From Comamonadaceae bacterium (GTDB lineage Bacteria; Pseudomonadota; Gammaproteobacteria; Burkholderiales; Burkholderiaceae_C): 34,468 nt of DNA. Of the stretch, positions 7,891 through 15,200 are shown piece after piece. The stretch's first letter is position 1, and each line of letters opens with the position of its first letter. The translations under genes and the position numbers were made by a program. The notes beneath the pieces were generated by a model. It saw only the letters and a program-made list of their open reading frames with translations. It was not told the origin of the DNA and made no database searches. The stretch is from contig JAIXXW010000258.1 of assembly GCA_027490555.1 (NCBI GenBank), positions 1 through 34,468 on the forward strand, given 5' to 3'.

Positions 7891-9623
7891 TGAGACTCCC
7901 CCTTTGGCGCGCGTTCAGCACTTTGGGTGAGCAGTTCCGGCCCCCCCTTGTCGCTGGACTCACGCTTGACCAATGCCACCTTCGGGGTTGGTTTTTGCCC
8001 CATGTCAATCACCACATCCGCCGCTCGGAGGATGAAGGCTTCATTGCTGGCCACCAACAGCGTCTTGCCCTCGGTGACCAATCGGTTGAGCAGTTTGGCC
8101 ACCGCCGCTTGCCCCTGCTGATCGAGTCCCTCGGTGGGATCATCCAGGAAGAGAACGGGTGCGCCGCCCAATACAGCCCGAATCAACACAAAGCGGCGGC
8201 GCAAACCCACCGCCATGCCCGTGTCCTGGCCCACAATCTGCCGGTCCAGACCTGCTGGGTCATTGGCCAGGAAGCCTTCCAGCCCCATGGCCTTGACCCA
8301 TTCGAGCACCTCGTCATCGGGCACCTGCCGATCCAGCAACAAGTTTTCGCGCAGGGTGCCATCGAAAAACACCGGCTCCTGTGGTGCGTAGCCAATTTGT
8401 GAGCGCCACCACTCTTGCGATAACTGCCGCAGTTCGATGCTGTCTGCACGAACCAAGCCGCGTTTGGGGGACAACAAGCCCAGCATGAGCTTGATCAGGG
8501 TGGACTTGCCCGAACCGTTGGGACCCGCGACAACCATGACCTGCCCTGGCTGCAACGCGATGTCCAAGCGCTCAAACAGGGGCACAGGCTGGTTGGGGTA
8601 GGCGAAGGCCGCATCCACCAGTTCCAAGTGGCCACGCAGGGCCTTGGGCGACACCCCATTGCCCTCCGAGGTTTCCTGCTCCAAGGCTTCGAGCTGGCGC
8701 AGGGCGTCTTCGGCACGCTGCGCCCGCAGGATCGAATCCGACAGGTAAGCCGCACGGCTGCAGGCACCAAACGCACGCGCGATCAAGATGTTGGCTCCAA
8801 TGAGTCCCCCCGTGGTGAAGTCCCCCCGAACCACGGCGACCGCGCCCACGCTGTAGACCAGTACCGTGAGAAACTGGTTCATCATCTGAATCGTGCTTTG
8901 CAAGTCCGACTGGATCACCAGGCCCTCACGCCGGCTACCCAGACTGGCTGCCCCGACCTCCTTCCATCGCCTCGCAAGCGGCAGACGCATGGGCAGGCAA
9001 CGCAGCGCCTCGGCGGCCGAAAGGAGGAACTGTCCGAGCTGCTGGTTTTTCGAGTTGGCCTTGGCGTGCTCATCGGCGGCCTGCCGCTGATTCTTTTCAT
9101 TGGCATAACCCAGCCACAGCGCCCAGGCTGACATGATCAAACCAAACAAGCCCAATGGCCAATACAGCAGCGTGGCCGCCAACAGGAAAAATAAGGCAAA
9201 GGGTAAATCAAGGATGGCACCCAGGTTGGAGATCGAGGCCATTTGCTGCTGCATGGCTGGGGCCCCCATGGCTTCGCGCTTGACAGGCAATGGCACCAGG
9301 CTCAAGGGCTCGAAGCGTGCGCGTGCCAGGCTCTCGAACACCCTTTTGCTGGTTTTTTCCTCGCTCTCGCGGGTAATGGCCAGCAACACCTTTTGCCGCT
9401 GCTTGCGCATCAAAACCTCAAAGAGGATGGCCAAGATCACACCCACCGTCAGGGTCACCAAGGTGGGTGTCAGTCCCACCGTCACATAGCGGTTGAGCAA
9501 ATGGATGCTGTAAAAAGACGACGCCAGCGCCAGCACGTTGATGGTGACAGTGGATATCCAGATGTCAGACACCCGGCGGTGGTTGAGCACCTGGCCCAAT
9601 AAATCTCGAACAATGGCCATCAT
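7887..9623 (-). CDS. Type I secretion ABC transporter with degenerate ATPase motifs
   Basis: I start this 578-residue protein at ATG 9623 (ATG 9620 is the next codon). AGGA lies ten bases upstream, and the stop of the Bug-type gene overlaps the two start codons. A longer frame reaches 9683, but that lies within the upstream gene. It has no C39-like domain: six transmembrane helices begin almost at once (WISTVTINVLALASSFYSIH, TLVTLTVGVILAILFEVLM, LDLPFALFFLLAATLLYWPL and others). The nucleotide-binding domain keeps Walker A (GPNGSGKST, residues about 366-374) and a Q-loop (IGYAPQEPVFFDGTLRENLL). However, the LSGGQ signature reads MAVGL, Walker B ends in LDDP rather than LDEP/LDEA, and the H-loop His aligns with Asn (VASNEAF). 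This predicts a weak or inactive composite site and suggests a heterodimer with a catalytically complete partner, perhaps the ABC protein at the left edge. It is coupled to the HlyD gene downstream. Confidence 0.92.
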   Translation of the reverse strand: MMAIVRDLLGQVLNHRRVSDIWISTVTINVLALASSFYSIHLLNRYVTVGLTPTLVTLTVGVILAILFEVLMRKQRQKVLLAITRESEEKTSKRVFESLARARFEPLSLVPLPVKREAMGAPAMQQQMASISNLGAILDLPFALFFLLAATLLYWPLGLFGLIMSAWALWLGYANEKNQRQAADEHAKANSKNQQLGQFLLSAAEALRCLPMRLPLARRWKEVGAASLGSRREGLVIQSDLQSTIQMMNQFLTVLVYSVGAVAVVRGDFTTGGLIGANILIARAFGACSRAAYLSDSILRAQRAEDALRQLEALEQETSEGNGVSPKALRGHLELVDAAFAYPNQPVPLFERLDIALQPGQVMVVAGPNGSGKSTLIKLMLGLLSPKRGLVRADSIELRQLSQEWWRSQIGYAPQEPVFFDGTLRENLLLDRQVPDDEVLEWVKAMGLEGFLANDPAGLDRQIVGQDTGMAVGLRRRFVLIRAVLGGAPVLFLDDPTEGLDQQGQAAVAKLLNRLVTEGKTLLVASNEAFILRAADVVIDMGQKPTPKVALVKRESSDKGGPELLTQSAERAPKGESQ

Positions 9624-10627
9624 GAATTGTTTTTCCTGTAACTGTCGCCCAATGAAGCAATCACGCTGCCCCAGCGATGCCATTCTTCGCGCATGAAGGT
9701 TTGGGCCTGTTCTGGCCGCAAGACCACCGCCCCCATGCCCTGCTGGCGCAAACGCTCCTGCACGGAATCACTGGCGTAAAGACGACGCAAAGCTGCAGTC
9801 GCCCACAGTGCCCATTCTTCCCTGAGTCCACGAGGTGCAGACAAGCCAAACCAGGTGAAGGCCGTCAGATCTTTGAAACCCAGTTCGGCAAAGGTCGGAA
9901 CGGACGGCAACTGCTCGATCCTGCGGGCACTCGTGACCGCCATCGCTTTGACTTGCGGATTGCGCGCATGCGGCAAAAAAGAGGTCAAGGTCATGACCGC
10001 CAGATCCACATGCCCTCCCAGCAAGTCGTTCATGGCCATCGCCCCGCCCTTGTAGGGCACATGCACCGCATCACGCAGACCCAACTGTTGCATGATGGCA
10101 GCACCGAGCAAATGGCCATGTGAGCCCGAACCTGGGGAAGCCCAGTTCAAGGGGGAGCGCAAATCCTGCAAACGCTGGTGGCCTTTGCGCACATGCGTCA
10201 CCAGCACCGAAGGTGCTCCACCCAGGATCGCCAGATGCTCAAAATCCTTGAAAGCGTCGTACGACACCGTCTGCCACTGAGGCGCAATCACATGTGAGCC
10301 GATGCCCGAAATCAGCCATTGGCTGCCGTCGGCAGCAGACTGTGCAACCTGGCGCGAACCGATCGTCCCCGCCACCCCAGGCACATTGGCGACCACCACT
10401 TTGTGGGCACCTGCAGCCGAAAAGGCCTCGACCACCAAACGTCCCAGCAAATCGGAACCGCCGCCAGGTGCATAGGGCACCACAACATCCAGAGTCATCT
10501 GGCGCAGCAAAGCCGCAAAAGCCACATCCACCTCTCGGGCCGAGGCCGGCCATGCGGGCATCAAACCAGCCGCCAATGCCGCCAGAACACTGTGCCTGCG
10601 GCTCACTTTCACTGCATCATTGGACAT
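9620..10627 (-). CDS. Bug-family (tripartite tricarboxylate transporter type) periplasmic binding protein
   Basis: This 335-residue protein opens with a Tat-like signal peptide: SRRHSVL at residues 9-15, hydrophobic core VLAALAAGLMPAW, and likely cleavage after ASA at about residue 30. The mature protein has the Bug/TctC ligand loops: VVVPYAPGGGSDLLGRLV, ASPGSGSHGHLLGAAIMQQL and HVPYKGGAMAMNDLLGGHVD, with PSVPTFAELGFKDL later. Such proteins bind small carboxylates or related metabolites in the periplasm and normally serve TctAB permeases, none of which are nearby, so this is an orphan receptor. It begins 14 bases after the ligase stop with no good ribosome-binding site, and its stop overlaps the ABC start, so it is firmly embedded in the operon. 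Its role here is unknown: ligand sensing for secretion, or delivery of a substrate related to the neighbouring ligase, are guesses. Confidence 0.9.
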   Translation of the reverse strand: MSNDAVKVSRRHSVLAALAAGLMPAWPASAREVDVAFAALLRQMTLDVVVPYAPGGGSDLLGRLVVEAFSAAGAHKVVVANVPGVAGTIGSRQVAQSAADGSQWLISGIGSHVIAPQWQTVSYDAFKDFEHLAILGGAPSVLVTHVRKGHQRLQDLRSPLNWASPGSGSHGHLLGAAIMQQLGLRDAVHVPYKGGAMAMNDLLGGHVDLAVMTLTSFLPHARNPQVKAMAVTSARRIEQLPSVPTFAELGFKDLTAFTWFGLSAPRGLREEWALWATAALRRLYASDSVQERLRQQGMGAVVLRPEQAQTFMREEWHRWGSVIASLGDSYRKNNS

Positions 10628-10641
10628 GGCGCGCTGCAGGG

Positions 10642-12183
10642 TCAGTGAAGCACCGGTTTTTCGTTCTTGAGGCCACGCTCGAAGGTCGCTTGCAGTTCGG
10701 AGCGCAGCACCTTGCCCGCCTCGTTGCGCGGCAACTCGGCAAGACTCATCACCCCTCTGGGCATCATGCCCGCAGGCAAGCCCCGGGTTCTGGCATCGTC
10801 GAGCAATGCCTTCACCTGCGGCTCGGCCGTCCAGACCACAGCGGCCACCAGCACGTTCTCACCCTTGATCTGGGCTTGAAACACCGCCACCTCCTGCACA
10901 CCGGGATGCGCATCAAGCATGCGCTCCACGCGCTCGGGGTAGAACTTATTGCCGCCGAGGTTGATTCGGTCATCCTTGCGACCATCGATCCGGACAAATC
11001 CATCGGCGGTCAGGGTGCCAATGTCGTTTGTATAGAACCAGCCATTCCTGAATCTGGCCTGGGTTTTTTCTGTGTCCAGGTGATAACCCGGCAACATCAT
11101 CGGCATCTTGACGCGGATCTCGCCCACTTCGCCTGGCGGCAAAACTTTGTCCTTTTCATCGACCACCTGGAGCTTGACCCCTTTCTTGGGCTTGCCAGCG
11201 TGGTCCGGGTATCGTTGCAAATCAGACGGCGTCGCCATGCTGATCGCACCAACCTCGCTGATGCCGTAAGGCAAGTAAACGTTCGGGGTCAGGCTGCCGG
11301 TCGCCTGTGCGACCAACTGCTCGGACAAACCGCCGCCCACGATGCGCAGGTAACGCAAGGAAGGGAAGGCCACACCCTCCGGCAGGCGCGAAGCCATGCG
11401 CTTGATCATGGCAGGGGCCATCATGGCGTGGGTGACGCCATGCAGCTGTACGGCCTGGGTATAGGCGGCCAGGTCATGCTGCTTGTAAAAGACCACCACG
11501 CCACCGGCAAACAGGGCCGCAAAAGCAGAGATATTGCCCATGGTGAGGCTCAGATTGCCGGCCATCAAACGGGTGTTTTCATCGCAATACTCCACCGTGG
11601 TCGCCACGCGATGGACCCAATAGGCATGGTCATAGCGGACAGCACTGGGTGCGCCCGTCGTGCCAGACGTCAAGGCGATGCGTGCGGGTGCATCTGCAGC
11701 GGGCCAGTAATCGAGCATGCCTCGCAAATCCAGGGGGTTGCCACTGCGGCTCTGCCCCTCCTGGGGTTGCAGATCGGCCAGGCTGATCACCTCCAGCCCT
11801 TGCACATCGGAAACAGGCCGCACCTGTGGCGACTCGGCCTGCCCTGCATCCGAGCCGGCCAGACGCTGCACGATCACACGGGATGCCCCCATGCGCTTGA
11901 GCAGGGCGAGTTTGGCGCGCATGGGTGTGCGTGGATGCACCGGCAAGGACACAGCACCCAACCGGGCCAGGGCCAAAATCATGGCCAAATGACCCGGGTG
12001 CTGCCCCAGAGACAAGCCGACCACATCTCCCGGCTGAACACCCCTGTGGTGCAGTGCAGCGGTGAAATCGCAGACCGCGCGGAGCAAGGCCCCTCGGCTG
12101 ATGGCTTTGCCTTCATGGATACAGGCAGGCGCAGCCAAATTAGTAGCATTTTTTTCTAAATACTTATCAATTAAATTGCTCAT
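10642..12183 (-). CDS. AMP-forming acyl/aryl ligase (class I adenylate-forming enzyme)
   Basis: The 513-residue product is placed at ATG 12183 (MSNLIDKYL). An alternative ATG at 12204 adds seven residues, and neither start has a clear ribosome-binding site. Adenylation motifs appear in order: the phosphate loop TSGTTGAPSAV (about residues 171-181, with Ser where Lys is usual in TSGTTGxPKG), YGISEVGAIS, FYTNDIGTLTADGFVRIDGR, the hinge and aligning motif RKDDRINLGGNKFYPERVER, and the C-terminal catalytic-lysine motif PRNEAGKVLRSEL (about 482-494). It should activate a carboxylate as an acyl-adenylate and pass it to CoA or a carrier. No carrier protein is seen nearby. It heads the operon containing the Bug-type protein, ABC and HlyD genes. 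The carboxylate cannot be predicted. Supplying an acyl group for protein or sugar modification is a hypothesis based on the neighbouring GNAT gene. Confidence 0.9.
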   Translation of the reverse strand: MSNLIDKYLEKNATNLAAPACIHEGKAISRGALLRAVCDFTAALHHRGVQPGDVVGLSLGQHPGHLAMILALARLGAVSLPVHPRTPMRAKLALLKRMGASRVIVQRLAGSDAGQAESPQVRPVSDVQGLEVISLADLQPQEGQSRSGNPLDLRGMLDYWPAADAPARIALTSGTTGAPSAVRYDHAYWVHRVATTVEYCDENTRLMAGNLSLTMGNISAFAALFAGGVVVFYKQHDLAAYTQAVQLHGVTHAMMAPAMIKRMASRLPEGVAFPSLRYLRIVGGGLSEQLVAQATGSLTPNVYLPYGISEVGAISMATPSDLQRYPDHAGKPKKGVKLQVVDEKDKVLPPGEVGEIRVKMPMMLPGYHLDTEKTQARFRNGWFYTNDIGTLTADGFVRIDGRKDDRINLGGNKFYPERVERMLDAHPGVQEVAVFQAQIKGENVLVAAVVWTAEPQVKALLDDARTRGLPAGMMPRGVMSLAELPRNEAGKVLRSELQATFERGLKNEKPVLH

Positions 12184-12188
12184 ATCGA

Positions 12189-12219
12189 ATTCTAAGCACG
12201 ACATTGGCTAAATTGCCAA
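12189..12219 (-). promoter_or_regulatory. Candidate promoter with overlapping inverted repeat for the ligase-ABC-HlyD operon
   Basis: On the minus strand TTGGCA (12214-12219) resembles a -35 box and TAGAAT (12189-12194) a -10 box, each one mismatch from consensus, with a long spacer of 19. A perfect five-base inverted repeat, TTGGC and GCCAA (12215-12219 and 12204-12208), overlaps the -35 box and could bind a regulator. The -10 box ends only five bases before the ATG at 12183, so a transcript from here would be nearly or fully leaderless. Support is positional: a strong terminator lies just upstream and the operon needs its own promoter. Confidence 0.4.
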
Positions 12220-12226
12220 ATGTTCT

Positions 12227-12263
12227 AAAAAAAGTGGGCTGCAGCTTGCGCTGCAGCCCACTT
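12227..12263 (-). terminator. Intrinsic terminator of the giant Calx-beta gene
   Basis: A perfect 14-bp GC-rich stem (12232-12245 paired with 12250-12263) closes a four-base loop at 12246-12249. On the minus strand it is followed by a run of seven T (12233 down to 12227, the first two belonging to the stem). It starts 15 bases after the giant gene's stop codon, a textbook rho-independent terminator. It should separate transcription of the giant gene from the downstream ligase operon. Confidence 0.93.
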
Positions 12264-12278
12264 GACCGCGCCCTGAAA

Positions 12279-15200
12279 TCAAACGGGCGGATGATCCGTC
12301 AAGGGATGAATCACCGGTTCCAGCTCTGGAGAGGTGGTTGCCGACAGGGCATCGCTGCCTTCGTCGTAGATCCGGCAGTCGATGAAAGACACTTCGAAAG
12401 CCGTCGGCGTCACCGGCGTGCCATCCACCGCCTCAACCGAGGCCATGACGCTGAAACGCTCATCGCCTTCATCGCGGAAATCATCTTGTATCTCCAGCGT
12501 GAAGCGGGCTGTCCCCTGGTCTTCCTCGAAGGACAGCTCGCCGGTCAGCACACCATCGACCAGGCTCAGGCCCAGCGCATTGGCGTTGGCGAAGTCATCC
12601 GCACTGGCCACGGCACCACTGCCCGAAGCCGGCGCACCAACCTGGATCTTCAGGTCCATCGCCAGATCGGTCGGGCCCATGCGCAGCACCTCGAAGGTGA
12701 AGCGTGCGGAGTCCTCGAACTGACTGCTGCTGACCGTGGCCAGTTGAATGCCGTAGTCATCACCGCGGATTTCACCCGCCACCGTCGCTCCTGCAGCCGC
12801 CACATCGACGTTGTTGTGCGACGAAGACAGACGCAGGCTGAAGCGCTCATGGTCCTCCAGCACAGCATCGCCGCGAACGGTCACGCCCAGGTAATGGCGC
12901 TGCGCCACGTCGTCATAGCTCAGCGTCACATCGTCACCGGCAAGATCCGTGACGAAGTCATCCTGATCCACCATGCCCGTGATGGCGTAGTTGACACGGA
13001 TGTCGCCCAGCGCCGGACTGTCAGCAGAATCCCCCAGCACATCGACATAGAAGCGCAACTCGGTTTCGTCGCCCTCGGTGCCCTCGACCATGCGGAAGTC
13101 GTCCTGGGCCAGCCCGATCTGCAGGTCGTCGTCCAGCACCAAGGCTTCGGCAGAAGCCACCACAGCCGCAGCGCCCAGAGGCGAATTGCCCGCAAAGGCC
13201 TGCACATCGTCGATCACCAACTTGAAGCGCTCATCGGGTCCGAACACATTGTCACCGGCCACCCGGATATCGGCAAAACCGAACCCAATGCCCTTGCGCA
13301 AATTGAACTCGGAGATGCCGGAGGGCATGCTGCCACCGACAAAATCGTCGCCGATGGTCGGGTTCAGACCGCTGCCTTCGATGTGCCAGAAGACCTTGAC
13401 GCGGGTGGCGTTGGCGGGGCCTTCGGCAGAGAAGCCAAAGCGGAAGGCGTTGTCGTCGCCCTCGAAGGACTCCACCAAAGTCCCGGTCACCGAGCGCACG
13501 GACACACCGACATCGTCATCGATGATGGTTGCCAGCACCGAGGTATCCCCCAGGATGTCGGCACCCACGGCATTTTCAATGACCACGCGGAAGTCTTCGT
13601 CGAACTCCACACGTGCATCACCACCGGTCAGAACCGTCACATACTTTTGCGATTCACCGGCCGCAAAAGTCACCGCGCCGCTGGGGAACAGGCCCCCAAA
13701 GTCTTCCTCATTGAGGTCGGCATGGGCAGTCTCGATGCGCCATTCGAAGGACGAAATGCCAGAGACATCGCCCGAACGGGTCACCAGGAAGGTGAAGGCC
13801 GTGTCCGCCTCGGGATTGCCTTCGTTGATGCGCGTGTTGGCCATGCTGAGCATCAACACCGGGTCGTCGTTGACCACCGTCTGCACCAGGTTCGACGTGC
13901 CCAGGTTGGTGCCATGCGTGCTGGTCGAGAGCGACACGCTGAACTGCTCGTCGTACTCGCCCACTCGGTCGTGCTTGAGGCGCACCTCGATCTGGCGCGC
14001 AGCGGCATCCCCATCGGCATAGGTCAGCGTGCCGCCGGCAAACGGCATGTCCGGTGAGACACGGGCCGTCAGATCGACCTGTGTGGCTTGCTGGCCTGTC
14101 CAAATCCAGATGCTGTCGATGTCGCTCTCGGTGATGGGACGTGCACCGGCCTGGGCCACCTGCCAGGACACCGTGGCCTCGCCCAAGGACGAACCCGCAC
14201 GGGTCACATCGTAGTAGAAGGACCGGAAGCTCTGTGCAATATTGCCCTCCAGCGGCGCCTCAGCGGCTGCAGTCAGACCCTGCAAGGCCACCAGCGACAC
14301 TGTGCTGTCGTCGTCGATGACCGTGGTCTCGGCCGTCGCCTGCACCGCCTCGCCACCGCCGGGCAACGGGGTCAGGGTCATGCGCCAGGTCGAGTTCCCT
14401 TCGTCCAGGCCATCACCGATGACCTTGACCTTGACCTGCATCGAGGTTTGACCAGGCTGGAACACCGCCGTACCGGACAGTGCACCGCCCCACACATCGG
14501 CCGCTTCCAGCGCCGAGGCATTGCCCGTGGTACGTGACAGTGCCCAATCCACGCTGGAGGGCTGTGCGATGGCCGCCGCGTTGGACGAACGGGTGATGGT
14601 GTAGACCAGTTCGGTGTAACCTGCGCCTGTCAGGGGATCGGCCGCGGTGACCGGGTCATCGCCTTCGATGACGCTCGCCTGCTGGACCGACACCGAGTAG
14701 CCCATGTCGTCGTTGACGATGGTGCCCGTGGCCTGCGCGGTCTTGATGGACGCGCCCTCGCTCGGGTTGCTCAGGCTCAAGGTGAAGGTTTCATTGAGCT
14801 CGAAACGGCTGTCGGCCTGCAGGTTCACCGTGATCCAGTTGCTGACCGCATAGAACTGGCCGTTGGCACCCTTGACAGAGGCCTCGCTGCCCGTGAAGCT
14901 GACCGAACCGCTGTACACATTGCCATCTGCAAAGTCCTTGGGGTTGCCCGAAGTGTTTTCCAACGAGGCTGTGCCAGCGGTGAGACGCCAGTCGACGCTG
15001 CTGGCGCCGTTGAGGTCGCCTTCGCGCACCACGCGGAATTTCACCGGGCCGCCGTCCTCGTCGACATTGGCGTTCTCGAACTGGATCCAGAAGCCTTCGT
15101 CGTCGTTGGTCAGCGTTGCCTTGGCCCAGGCCGTGCCGCTGGTGCCGTTGTTGCGGTCGTAGTCCATCTTCAGGGTGAAGACCTCGTTTTCTTCCCACTG

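Noticed and set aside
10294..12159. 621-codon plus-strand frame opposite the Bug and ligase genes
   Set aside because: Both minus-strand genes show full family motifs; the plus frame shows none.
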